The notes below the pieces were generated by a model, which saw nothing but the letters and a program-made list of their open reading frames with translations, did not search any database and was not told where the DNA came from. Positions 53,591 to 62,339 of a DNA stretch of 64,000 nucleotides are shown piece by piece. The DNA comes from Rhodocyclales bacterium. GTDB lineage: Bacteria; Pseudomonadota; Gammaproteobacteria; Burkholderiales; Rhodocyclaceae. Each line of letters starts with the position of its first letter. Positions within the stretch are counted from its first letter, which is position 1. Where the stretch lies: positions 1-64,000 of the forward strand of contig JACRLX010000022.1 in NCBI GenBank assembly GCA_016235165.1. Reading direction: 5' to 3'. The translations under genes and the position numbers were made by a program.

Positions 53591-54274
53591 ATGCATATCG
53601 AACCTGGCATCGTTGTCGGAGCCACCAAACTGGCCCTGGGTTACGCCACGGCCGCCGGCGCGATCGGCTATTCGGCCAAGCTCGCGCTGGATATGGCGAA
53701 AAAAGATGGTGTGGGTACCATGGCGGCCCGTACCTTGATCGCCGCGGCGCTGGTCCTGAGCTTCTTCGAGCTGTTGCCGCATTACCCGGTCGGGGTTTCC
53801 GAAGTACATTTCATCCTCGGCTCGACGCTGTTCCTGATGTTTGGCGCCGGTCCCGCCGCACTTGGCCTCGCCGCCGGGTTGCTGATTCAAGGCCTGTTGT
53901 TCGCGCCCGCCGACCTGCCTCAATTCGGCATGAATGTCACCAGCCTGCTGGTGCCCCTGCTGGCGGTCCACGCGCTTGCGGCCAGGATCATTCCCGCCAA
54001 TACCGCCTATACCGACGTCAGCTACGCCCAGGCGCTCAAGCTCTCGACTGCCTATCAGGGGGGCGTGGTGGCCTGGGTGGCCTTCTGGGCGTTTTATGGT
54101 GCCGGCTTTGGTGCCGAAAACCTGGCCAACGTTGCGGCATTCGGCGGTGCTTATCTGAGCGTGATCCTGATCGAACCTGTTCTCGACCTGGGCATGCTGG
54201 CCGTTGCCAAGACCCTGCGTTCGATGGAAAGCACCAAGCTGTTCCACGCCAGGATGTATCACCCCGCCATCTGA
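53591..54274 (+). CDS. CbiM-like energy-coupling-factor cobalt permease (solitary)
   Basis: MHIEPGIVVGATKLALGYATAAGAIGY..., N-terminal Met-His motif and polytopic CbiM-like sequence. Confidence 0.82.
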   Translation: MHIEPGIVVGATKLALGYATAAGAIGYSAKLALDMAKKDGVGTMAARTLIAAALVLSFFELLPHYPVGVSEVHFILGSTLFLMFGAGPAALGLAAGLLIQGLLFAPADLPQFGMNVTSLLVPLLAVHALAARIIPANTAYTDVSYAQALKLSTAYQGGVVAWVAFWAFYGAGFGAENLANVAAFGGAYLSVILIEPVLDLGMLAVAKTLRSMESTKLFHARMYHPAI

Positions 54275-54343
54275 TGGCGGATATGCGACGCGTCACCCCC
54301 ACCCCGCCCCACCTGCAAAAACTACAAATCAACGGAATCAGCA

Positions 54344-54785
54344 CATGAACAAAGCGGATATGAAAGATGCGATCCTCGATGCCAAGGACGCCAAGAAGCT
54401 CAAGTGGGCCGACATTGCCAACGCTGCCGGAGTCTCGCCGGAGTTCGTCTGTTCGGCCTGCCTGGGCATGAATCACCTGGAGAAAAAGCCGGCCGATGCT
54501 GTTGCCAAGGTGCTTGGCCTGGGCAAGGAGGTTTCGGCGGCCCTCCAGCGATTCCCGAAAAAGACCTGGACCCAGACCATTCCCACCGATCCGTTGATCT
54601 ATCGCTGGTATGAAATCGTCGGGGTCTATGGCGAAACCATCAAGGAAATCATCAACGAGAAGTTTGGTGACGGCATCATGAGTGCGATCGACTTCTCGAT
54701 GGATATTCAGAAGCAGGAAGATCCCAAGGGTGATCGCGTGGTGGTTACCCTGAACGGCAAGTTTTTGCCCTACAAGGCTTGGTAA
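54344..54785 (+). CDS. cynS: Cyanate hydratase (cyanase)
   Basis: MNKADMKDAILDAKDAKKLKWADIANAAGVSPEFVCSACLGMNHLEKKPADAVAKVLGL ... IPTDPLIYRWYEIVGVYGETIKEIINEKFGDGIMSAIDFSMDIQKQEDPKGDRVVVTLNGKFLPYKAW. Confidence 0.97.
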
Positions 54786-54808
54786 GCTTCCAGGTCAGAC
54801 TTGCAAAG

Positions 54809-54841
54809 AAAACCGGGTACCGCACTGCGGTCCCGGTTTTT
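54809..54841 (+). terminator. Intrinsic terminator after cynS
   Basis: aaaaccgggtaccgcactgcggtcccggttttt. Confidence 0.88.
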
Positions 54842-54894
54842 GCGTTCAATGGCGTAGCGCGACAGCGTCGATTTCGTCTGCGTGGGGACTATTC

Positions 54895-55728
54895 ATGACG
54901 GCGAAAGACCCACACAGATTTGTCAATGAACTTGACGCAGCAGCTATTGAGCGCCTGATTGCGCGGCTGGAGAGCCGCGCCAAGGACAAGGTTTTCACCC
55001 GACTGTTCGATCGTTACGCTGCCGAACTGATACCCGGGGCCGCGGGGCGCGTGCTGGAGGTGGGTTGCGGTACCGGGGCCACGTTGCGCGCCTTGGTGCG
55101 CCGTCCGGATTTCACGGGGCGGGCCGTCGGTGTTGATCAGAGTGCGGACTTCATCGCGGCTGCGCGCAAGTTTGTGGTGACCGAAGCCGTTGTCGACCGG
55201 GTCGAGTTCGATGTCGGCGATGCGCATCGGCTGGACTTTCCGGATGCCAGCTTCGATATCGTTTTTGCCCATACGCTGATCAGCCATGTCACCGATCCGC
55301 TGTCGGTGCTGTGCGAGATGGTGCGCGTTGTCAAACCCGGCGGCAAGCTGGCGATCTTCGATGGCGACTACGCTTCGATGACCTATGCCTTGCCGGACCA
55401 TGATCTTGGCCAGCGCCTGGATGCCGCCCTGGTCAAGGCCAGCTTCAACAACCCGCGCATCATGCGCGACCTGCCGCGAATGATGCCGGAGTTTGGGCTC
55501 AAGCTCGAATCGGCTTGGGGCGAGGCGGTGGTCGAGATCGGCAGCGGCAGTTACTTCAAATCCTTCGTCGAGACCTATGCTCCTTACATCGTCAAGGCCG
55601 GCTTCTTCCCGACGGAGGTGGTCGAGCCATGGCTGGCCGCCCAGATCAAGGCGATTGAGGATGGCACGTTCTTCGCCGCCTGCACCTATTACACTTACAT
55701 CGCCCGTCGCGTCCGGTCTTGCGGGTGA
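54895..55728 (+). CDS. Class I SAM-dependent methyltransferase
   Basis: RVLEVGCGTGATLRALV ... VVKPGGKLAIFDGDYASMTY. Confidence 0.88.
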   Translation: MTAKDPHRFVNELDAAAIERLIARLESRAKDKVFTRLFDRYAAELIPGAAGRVLEVGCGTGATLRALVRRPDFTGRAVGVDQSADFIAAARKFVVTEAVVDRVEFDVGDAHRLDFPDASFDIVFAHTLISHVTDPLSVLCEMVRVVKPGGKLAIFDGDYASMTYALPDHDLGQRLDAALVKASFNNPRIMRDLPRMMPEFGLKLESAWGEAVVEIGSGSYFKSFVETYAPYIVKAGFFPTEVVEPWLAAQIKAIEDGTFFAACTYYTYIARRVRSCG

Positions 55729-55770
55729 GTGGCCGCTGACCAGCGCGTGCCGGCGGCAAACGAGAGTGCC

Positions 55771-56658
55771 ATGAGCCCGGATTTTTTTATCGTCGATGTT
55801 TTTGCCGAGCGCGCCTACGCCGGCAATCCGCTTGCCGTTGTGCTTGGCGCCGAGCGACTGAGCGACGAAACCATGCAACTGCTGGCGGCCGAGACCAATT
55901 ACTCGGAAACTACCTTTGTTTATACCGATCCGGAGGCGAATGGCGGCTACCGGACCCGCCTGTTTACTCCGGCCAGGGAAATCGCCTTCGCCGGACATCC
56001 CATACTCGGCACGGCCTGGGTCATCGGCAGGCATCTCGCGGGCGCGGCAAAGGATCCGGTCAGGCTTAATCTCCAGGTCGGTGAAATACCAGTTTATTGC
56101 GAACGAAACGGGCATGGCCTGGAAACCCTGTGGTTTGACGCCCCGCCGATTAGCGCCGGCATCCAGTGTGATCCGGCAAGAATGGCCTTGGCGCTGGGGC
56201 TGGCAATGGATGACATCGACCTGCGTTACCCGGTTCAGGTCATGTCGGCCGGCACGGCAGCGGCGATAGTTCCATTGCGCAGCCTGGTGGCTTTGCGGCG
56301 TGCGCTGCTGGATCTGAAGGCCTACGCCGGATTGATGGCAGAGGGCTTTCCTCCGCTCACCTATCTGTTCTGCGCCGAAACCCGGTCATCGGACAATGAC
56401 TTGTCGGCGCGCTTTTTCTTCGATGCGCACGGCGTCAGGGAGGATCCCGCCACGGGTAACGGTGCGGCCTTTCTTGCCGGGTATTTGCGGATGCATGAGG
56501 TGTGTCCGCGCGAGAAACGTTCCTGGCGTATCGAGCAGGGCCACGAGGTGCGACGGCCGTCGCTGGTGCAAATACGTATCGGCACTGCCGCCGATCCCGG
56601 AATCCAGGTCGGCGGCGGCGTGCTTGCCGCTATACAGGGAAACTTGATTCCGGGCTGA
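55771..56658 (+). CDS. PhzF family isomerase
   Basis: FFIVDVFAERAYAGNPLAVVL ... LAAETNYSETTFV ... RLFTPAREIAFAGHPILGTAWV. Confidence 0.93.
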   Translation: MSPDFFIVDVFAERAYAGNPLAVVLGAERLSDETMQLLAAETNYSETTFVYTDPEANGGYRTRLFTPAREIAFAGHPILGTAWVIGRHLAGAAKDPVRLNLQVGEIPVYCERNGHGLETLWFDAPPISAGIQCDPARMALALGLAMDDIDLRYPVQVMSAGTAAAIVPLRSLVALRRALLDLKAYAGLMAEGFPPLTYLFCAETRSSDNDLSARFFFDAHGVREDPATGNGAAFLAGYLRMHEVCPREKRSWRIEQGHEVRRPSLVQIRIGTAADPGIQVGGGVLAAIQGNLIPG

Positions 56659-56680
56659 GCGCGGCAAGCCGACAGCCGGT

Positions 56681-57691
56681 TCAGGCGACCGCGACCCCGG
56701 CCTTGGGCATCGGTGCCGCTTTGCTTGCCATTCGGGACTTTCTGGCAGGCGGCTCGATTGGCTGGTCAGGCGAGATCGGCGCACGCCCAAAATTCCATTC
56801 GGCGGCAAGCTTGCCGAAGGCACGGCAAGCGGGGCTTTTGTAAGTTCCATGTGGACCGATCAGGGCAATCGTGTGGTGGGGCAGTTCCGGAACCAGGGGA
56901 ACGGCATACAGGCGCGGCAGTGTGCAGGCGATGGTGGTGGGCAGCACGGTGATCAGGCGTCCGAGCCGTACCGATTGCACCATCATGCTTAATGAGTTGG
57001 TTTCGACGGCGATCCTCGGGTGTGTGCCATGCTCCATGCAGTACAGGTCGAAGTGACGGCGCAGGGCAAAATTCTGGTTCAACATCACCAGCGGTTCCTG
57101 TGAGAGCACTTCGATTCCCATGGGTTCCTGGCGTCCGGCGAGTGCATGGTCCGCGCCTACCGCAAGGCTAAGGGGTTCCATGAACAGCGTGTGCAACTCG
57201 ATCTTGCTCGGTTCCACCTCGCTCTGCGTCGAGTGGGTAAAGGCAATCCCGGCATCCAGCGTACCGTCGGCCACGCCGGCCTCGATCTGGTCCTGTGACA
57301 TTTCCATGGCGCTGACCGCGATGCCGGGATATCTCGCGTTGAATTCATCAACCAGCGAAGTGGTCAGGTATTCGGTAATTGGCGTCATGCCCAGGCGCAG
57401 ATAACCGCGGCTGAGGTCTTCCAGGTCGACCACCGCGCGCTTGGCGGCATCGAGCTCCTCCAGGGCGCGTCGGGCATGACGCACATAGACCTCGCCGGCG
57501 TCTGTCAGGCGCACGTTGCGTCCGGACCGATCCAGCAACTGCGCGTCCAGGGCCTCCTCGAGCAGCTTGATCTGTTGCGACAGCGTCGGCTGTGAAACGT
57601 GCAGCGCTTCCGCGGCCCGCGTGAAGCTATGGTTTTCGGCGACCGAGAGCAGATAGCGGATCGAACGGGGAAACATCAGCTTCGAATGCAT
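56681..57691 (-). CDS. LysR-family transcriptional regulator (CynR-like), divergent from scn genes
   Basis: FPRSIRYLLSVAENHSFTRAAEALHVSQPTLSQQIKLLEEALDAQLLDRSGRNVRLTDAG. Confidence 0.93.
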   Translation of the reverse strand: MHSKLMFPRSIRYLLSVAENHSFTRAAEALHVSQPTLSQQIKLLEEALDAQLLDRSGRNVRLTDAGEVYVRHARRALEELDAAKRAVVDLEDLSRGYLRLGMTPITEYLTTSLVDEFNARYPGIAVSAMEMSQDQIEAGVADGTLDAGIAFTHSTQSEVEPSKIELHTLFMEPLSLAVGADHALAGRQEPMGIEVLSQEPLVMLNQNFALRRHFDLYCMEHGTHPRIAVETNSLSMMVQSVRLGRLITVLPTTIACTLPRLYAVPLVPELPHHTIALIGPHGTYKSPACRAFGKLAAEWNFGRAPISPDQPIEPPARKSRMASKAAPMPKAGVAVA

Positions 57692-57697
57692 AACCAA

Positions 57698-57771
57698 TTC
57701 CTATTCTGCGGATCGGAAAATCGTCTTGGACAAATTTGCTTGAATTCCACAAAATTTAACCATCAACGATT
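57698..57771. promoter_or_regulatory. Copy 2 of shared regulatory element in lysR-scn intergenic region
   Basis: ttcctattc-N5-atcggaaaatcgtcttggacaa-N15-acaaaatt..., about 56/74 identities to copy 1 without gaps (hand count). Confidence 0.85.
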
Positions 57772-57948
57772 TACCGGTTTCCTTGCCGGGCAAAACGACT
57801 GGCAATGATACGACTAAAGGCAAATTGTTGATGGCGATCCGGAATCTGAAAGCCAAGGCCCAAAAAAGCGCGGCTCGCTGCAATAGCGTTGAATGCAGGC
57901 TCGACTGCCGTGATTCCGAACGACAACAATTTAAGGAGAAGTCCAGCC

Positions 57949-58389
57949 ATGTCATCAAGTACCAGAGACGAAGTGCTGCGGCATTTGCAGGCGGTGGTTG
58001 AAATCGAGCCTCCAGTGCAGCAGACCGGCAAGGCAATCTATGCATCCGACCTCACCCACGAGATGTTCCGCGCCTACACCCGTTCGCCGCACGATGTTGG
58101 CGGTCAGGTAGATGTGCCGGTCGAGTGGACGGAAGAGGAGTCCGAGGCTTGGGGCTACCGGGCCTACGTCACCACGGAGTGTCTTGCTTGGCGCGGCGTT
58201 TGGTGTGCCGAAGAGCGGCGTCGCATGCAAAACGTCGATCTTGGCACGACCCAGTACCTGGGCCTGCCTTACTACGGCCGTTGGCTGCTTTCCGCGGCCC
58301 GAATCCTGGTGGAGGGGCATCACATCACCCTTACCGAACTCATCAACAAAATCGACGAGGTGAAAAAGCGCCATGAGCCAGCACGATAG
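57949..58389 (+). CDS. scnB: Thiocyanate hydrolase beta subunit
   Basis: LFRAYTRVPHDVGG-type motif (FRAYTRSPHDVGGQVDVPVEW), CLAWRGVWCAEERRR, YLGLPYYGRWLLSAARILVE; RBS aaggag at 57933. Confidence 0.93.
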   Translation: MSSSTRDEVLRHLQAVVEIEPPVQQTGKAIYASDLTHEMFRAYTRSPHDVGGQVDVPVEWTEEESEAWGYRAYVTTECLAWRGVWCAEERRRMQNVDLGTTQYLGLPYYGRWLLSAARILVEGHHITLTELINKIDEVKKRHEPAR

Positions 58390-58738
58390 AACCCATCACG
58401 CCAGGATCGCCACCGGCAAGGGCGATCCCCAATGTTTCGCGGGCACGGCCGGCGGACCGTCAAAGTTCAAGGTGGGTGATCGCGTTCGCATCAAGGACAT
58501 GCCGGACATCTTCTACACGCGCTGTCAGGTGTATACCCGTGGCGCGGTAGGCGAGGTTGCCGTCGTCACGCACGAGAGCCCGGCGCCGGAAGACGAGGCC
58601 TGGGGGCACGTCGATAAGTCCGAGTGGTTCTACATCGTGCGTTTCAAGCAAACGGATCTCTGGCCAGAGTATCCGGCGGCGTTTGCCAACGATACCTTGC
58701 AGACCGAGTTCTCCGAGCGTTGGCTCGAAGCGGTTTAA
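58373..58738 (+). CDS. scnA: Thiocyanate hydrolase alpha subunit
   Basis: DRTHHARIATGKGDPQCFAGTAG...FKVGDRVRIKDMPDIFYTRCQVYTRGAVGEV ... WFYIVRFKQTDLWPEYPAAFANDTLQTEFSERWLE. Confidence 0.93.
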   Translation: MSQHDRTHHARIATGKGDPQCFAGTAGGPSKFKVGDRVRIKDMPDIFYTRCQVYTRGAVGEVAVVTHESPAPEDEAWGHVDKSEWFYIVRFKQTDLWPEYPAAFANDTLQTEFSERWLEAV

Positions 58739-58773
58739 CCGGCCGATCGGCTCCAGAAAAGGAAGGGAATTTC

Positions 58774-59472
58774 ATGTCACACGATCACGATCACAACGCT
58801 CCGGCGCCGATGGTGGATGAAATCAGCGACTTCGAGGCGCTCGAAATAGCGGTTCGCGAAATCTGTATCGAGAAGGGCCTGTTCTCCGCCGAGGACCATC
58901 GCAAATTCACCGAATTTGCCGAGCACATCGGCCCCACCCCTGCGGCGCGCATGGTCGCCAAGGCCTGGCTCGACCCCGAGTACAAGAAGCTGGTGATGAC
59001 CGATGCCATCGCCGCCAGCAAGGCTGTCGGGGTCGATTACCTCAATCCGACGGGCTTTGGCACGCCCAGCGACTATACCGACCTGCGGGTCCTGGAAGAT
59101 ACGCCCAGCGTGCATCATGTTGTGGTTTGCACCCTGTGCTCGTGTTACCCGCGCCCGATCCTGGGCTTCCAGCCGGAGTGGTACCGGACACCTAACTATC
59201 GCCGTCGCCTGGTTCGCTGGCCGCGTCAGGTGCTGGCCGAATTCGGCCTGACCCTGCCGGCGGAGGTTGATGTTCGCGTCGAGGATTCCAACCAGAAGTG
59301 CCGCTTCATCGTCATGCCCGTGCGCCCGGCAGGCACCGAGGGCTGGACCGAGGACCAACTGACCGAGATTGTTACGCGCGATTGCCTGATCGGTGTCGCC
59401 CTGCCCAAGCCTGGCGTGACGTCGAACCTCGAATTGTCCGTGCATCACGCGGCGAAGCCGGCGCATCACTGA
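58774..59472 (+). CDS. scnC: Thiocyanate hydrolase gamma subunit (Co-type nitrile hydratase alpha-like)
   Basis: Co-site motif VVCTLCSCYPRPILGFQPEWYR; SNQKCRFIVMPVRPAGTEGWTEDQLTEIVTRDCLIGVALPKPG. Confidence 0.96.
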   Translation: MSHDHDHNAPAPMVDEISDFEALEIAVREICIEKGLFSAEDHRKFTEFAEHIGPTPAARMVAKAWLDPEYKKLVMTDAIAASKAVGVDYLNPTGFGTPSDYTDLRVLEDTPSVHHVVVCTLCSCYPRPILGFQPEWYRTPNYRRRLVRWPRQVLAEFGLTLPAEVDVRVEDSNQKCRFIVMPVRPAGTEGWTEDQLTEIVTRDCLIGVALPKPGVTSNLELSVHHAAKPAHH

Positions 59473-59486
59473 GACGAGGAGCCATC

Positions 59487-59942
59487 ATGGCCATACCCGA
59501 GAAAATGCACGCACCCGCCGACATGGCGGAGTGCGCGGCGAACTGGACGCCGGTCCCGCTGCTTGAGGAAATCAAGGAGCATGGGCGGGTCTGGGGCGAT
59601 CTGGCGGAGCAGTATGGGGTTACCAATCCCGATCCTCCCTGGAAAACCAGCCTCGACGGCATGTGTGAAGTCCTGGCGTCAGGGTCGTGTTCATCAATGG
59701 CGGCGGCCGAAAAGCGCTGGCTGGCCGGTGATGTGGCTCGCGACGCAATGGATGCGCCTTTGCCGCTGCTCGAGCGTCGCTGGGAAGAAGACGAACTGTC
59801 GGCCACGCTTTACCAGGATGTCCCCTTCCCGGAGCGTCAATTGCTTGCGCTGACGCATTCGCTGATCAAGCGTGGTCTGCTCGATCCGGAAATTTTGAAG
59901 CAGAGAATGAAGGAAGTACACGTGCGGCTCGCCGCCACCTAG
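59487..59942 (+). CDS. P15K-like cobalt activator / nitrile hydratase accessory-type protein
   Basis: 152 aa directly after scnC; C-terminal part resembles NHase accessory/beta N-region (FPERQLLALTHSLIKRGLLDPEILKQRMKEVHVRL). Confidence 0.75.
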   Translation: MAIPEKMHAPADMAECAANWTPVPLLEEIKEHGRVWGDLAEQYGVTNPDPPWKTSLDGMCEVLASGSCSSMAAAEKRWLAGDVARDAMDAPLPLLERRWEEDELSATLYQDVPFPERQLLALTHSLIKRGLLDPEILKQRMKEVHVRLAAT

Positions 59943-60132
59943 CAAGGACGTCGGAGAAGCGAGGTTTCGCGTTTCGCGAACTCGCCGTGTTGAGGCGCGG
60001 TGCCCGGAGGGCGGGCGCGCAAAAGGAAGTGTCCAGCAAGCGGAGCTGTCGATAGGGCGGCGCACCGGGTTTGTCCGGTCGCCGGCCCGGCCGATGGAGA
60101 CTCCAGAAAAACCAGTCACGGAGAAATGATCG

Positions 60133-60963
60133 GTGTCAATCAGAGGAGTCGAAATCAACATCCACGGCCTGGGCTACCGTTACAATACGCGCGGCAATCC
60201 CACGTTCACCAATCTTCAGCTTCAGTCGGGGCGCGGCGAGGCATTGGCAATCATCGGACGCTCCGGTTGCGGCAAGTCGACGTTGCTGCATATCATCGCC
60301 GGCCTCAATCGCCCGACGGAGGGCGTCATCGAATTCGATGGCAAGAAGGTCGATGGTCCGTCCTCGCGCTGGGTCATGATGTTCCAGGCGCCCCACCTCT
60401 ACCCCTGGATGAAGGTTTCCCAGAACGTCGGTGTCGGCTTGAAGTTTGCCGGTTGGCCTGAAAAGGAGAAGGCCGAGCGCGTCGCCGAGGCCCTGCGTCT
60501 GGTCGAACTGCAGGATTACGCCGACGTCAGCGTGCAGGATCTTTCCGGTGGTCAGCAGCAGCGGGTAGCTTTGGCGCGCTCCCTGGTGATGGAACCGGAA
60601 CTGCTGCTGCTGGACGAGCCATTTTCCGCGCTGGATGCCTTCACCCGTTCGTCACTGCAACGCGATGTACGCTCGATTGCCAAGAAACTCGGCTTCAACC
60701 TGATCATCGTTACCCACGATATTGACGAAGCCATCCTGATGGCCGACCGGGCGCTGATCATGGCTGGCGCGCCGGGCAAGATCGTCACCGAATTCGAGGT
60801 ACCGTTGCCGGATCCGCGCCAGCGTCAGGATCCGGCCGTTCAAGCCATGCGTTCGCGCCTGATGGATGCCTTTCACAGCGCAGCCGGCAAGCCGACGGGG
60901 GCGGACGCCCATGGCGAAGAGGGTGTCGATACCGATTCCGAAAGTGTTACACAGCATGCCTGA
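60133..60963 (+). CDS. ABC transporter ATP-binding protein, nitrate/sulfonate/taurine (NrtD/SsuB/TauB) type (GTG start)
   Basis: IIGRSGCGKSTLLHIIAGLNRPTEG ... DLSGGQQQRVALARSLVMEPELLLLDEPFSALDAFTR. Confidence 0.94.
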   Translation: MSIRGVEINIHGLGYRYNTRGNPTFTNLQLQSGRGEALAIIGRSGCGKSTLLHIIAGLNRPTEGVIEFDGKKVDGPSSRWVMMFQAPHLYPWMKVSQNVGVGLKFAGWPEKEKAERVAEALRLVELQDYADVSVQDLSGGQQQRVALARSLVMEPELLLLDEPFSALDAFTRSSLQRDVRSIAKKLGFNLIIVTHDIDEAILMADRALIMAGAPGKIVTEFEVPLPDPRQRQDPAVQAMRSRLMDAFHSAAGKPTGADAHGEEGVDTDSESVTQHA

Positions 60964-61004
60964 CCCGTTGCAGGTCAGCAGACCATTACCCTGAGGAGAT
61001 CTCC

Positions 61005-62339
61005 ATGTGCATACTTTGCGATTCGCTTGCTGGCAAACATCATCCCGCGGATGAGCCCCACAAGGACTACAGGAAGCATGGCGATGGCATTAGCGATCCG
61101 AATCTGGTGATCGAGTACGACCCCCTGTTCAGCAGCGTCCTCGGCACCGGCGTCAATCGCCGCGAGCTCCTCAAGTGGGGTAGCCTTGGCGCGCTGGCCG
61201 GTTTGGCGCCCACCTCGGCCACCTTTGCCCAGGAAAAGAAGTGGGATCCCACGGTGCGTATTGGTTACATCCCGATCACCGATGCCTCCGCCCTGCTGGT
61301 TGCGCATGAAATGGGCTTCTTCAAGAAGGAGGGCCTGGAGTCTGCGCCGCCCACCCTGATTCGCGGCTGGTCGCCCCTGGTCGAGGCCTTTTCGTCGCAC
61401 CGCTTCAATCTTGCCCACCTGCTGATTCCGGTACCGATCTGGATGCGCTATGGCAACAAGTTCCCGATCAAGATCACGGCGTGGAATCACACCAACGGAT
61501 CGGGCATCGTGGTCGGCAAGGATAGCGGCATCAACTCTCCCAAGGACTTCGGTGGCAAGCAGTTCGCCGTGCCCTTCTGGTATTCGATCCACAACATCAT
61601 TTCGCAAAAGATCATGCGCGATGCCGGCATCACGCCGGTGATCAAGCCGCAGGATGCCAAACTGGCGCCGAACGAATGCAACTTCATCGTACTCAACCCG
61701 CCGGACATGCCGCCGGCCCTGGCCGCCAAGTCGATCGACGGCTACTGCGTTGCCGAGCCCTTCAATGCGCTGGGTGAAGTGCGTGCCGGCGCCAAGATGT
61801 TGCGCATGACCGGCGACGTCTGGAAGGGACACCCCTGCTGCGTGGTGGTGATGCACGAACAGGACACCATGGACCCGGCACGCGCTGCCTGGGCGCAGGC
61901 GGTGCATAACGCCATCGTTGCCGCACAGATCCATCTGGTCGAGAATCGCGCCGCCATGGCCGAGATGCTTTCCAAGGATGGCAAGGGCTACCTGCCTTTC
62001 CCGAAGGAAGTTGTCGGCCGTGCCATGATGCTCTACGACATTCCTTATCCTGGCAATGCAGCGGCGATCAAGAACAAGGATTGGGGCATGGATCGCATCA
62101 ACTTCCAGGGCTGGCCCTACCGTTCGGCCACCGAACTGGTGGTCAGCGATTTGAAGAAGACCATGATCACCGGCGACGCCGGTTTCCTGGAGAAGCTCGA
62201 TCCCAAGTTCGTTGCCAACGACCTGGTCAATTACAGCTTCATCAAGAAGGCGTTGGACGCGAATCCGAAGTGGAAGAACGACCATAGCGTGCCGAAGTCC
62301 GGCGATCCCTTCACCCGCACCGAAACCATCGTCCTATGA
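61005..62339 (+). CDS. NrtA/SsuA-like ABC substrate-binding protein with Cys/His N-extension and Tat motif
   Basis: MCILCDSLAGKHHPADEPHKDYRKH...NRRELLKWGSLGALAGLAPTSATFAQ, VRIGYIPITDASALLVAHEMGFFKKEGLE. Confidence 0.9.
   Translation: MCILCDSLAGKHHPADEPHKDYRKHGDGISDPNLVIEYDPLFSSVLGTGVNRRELLKWGSLGALAGLAPTSATFAQEKKWDPTVRIGYIPITDASALLVAHEMGFFKKEGLESAPPTLIRGWSPLVEAFSSHRFNLAHLLIPVPIWMRYGNKFPIKITAWNHTNGSGIVVGKDSGINSPKDFGGKQFAVPFWYSIHNIISQKIMRDAGITPVIKPQDAKLAPNECNFIVLNPPDMPPALAAKSIDGYCVAEPFNALGEVRAGAKMLRMTGDVWKGHPCCVVVMHEQDTMDPARAAWAQAVHNAIVAAQIHLVENRAAMAEMLSKDGKGYLPFPKEVVGRAMMLYDIPYPGNAAAIKNKDWGMDRINFQGWPYRSATELVVSDLKKTMITGDAGFLEKLDPKFVANDLVNYSFIKKALDANPKWKNDHSVPKSGDPFTRTETIVL

Noticed and set aside
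57726-57739. Possible sigma54 promoter TTGGACAAATTTGC in the lysR-scn region
   Set aside because: GG to GC spacing is 8 rather than 10 and it is not preserved in copy 1 of the element; a sigma70-type reading fits both copies.
57949-59942. Annotating the scn genes as ordinary nitrile hydratase
   Set aside because: Three-subunit B-A-C layout, ScnA/ScnB-specific motifs and the VCTLCSCYPRPILG context match thiocyanate hydrolase better, and cyanase/LysR/ABC context agrees.
59957-59985. Hairpin-like gcgaggtttcgcgtttcgcgaactcgc between the P15K-like gene and the ABC ATPase gene as a terminator
   Set aside because: Imperfect stem and no T-tract; cannot tell whether it separates the scn and transporter transcripts.
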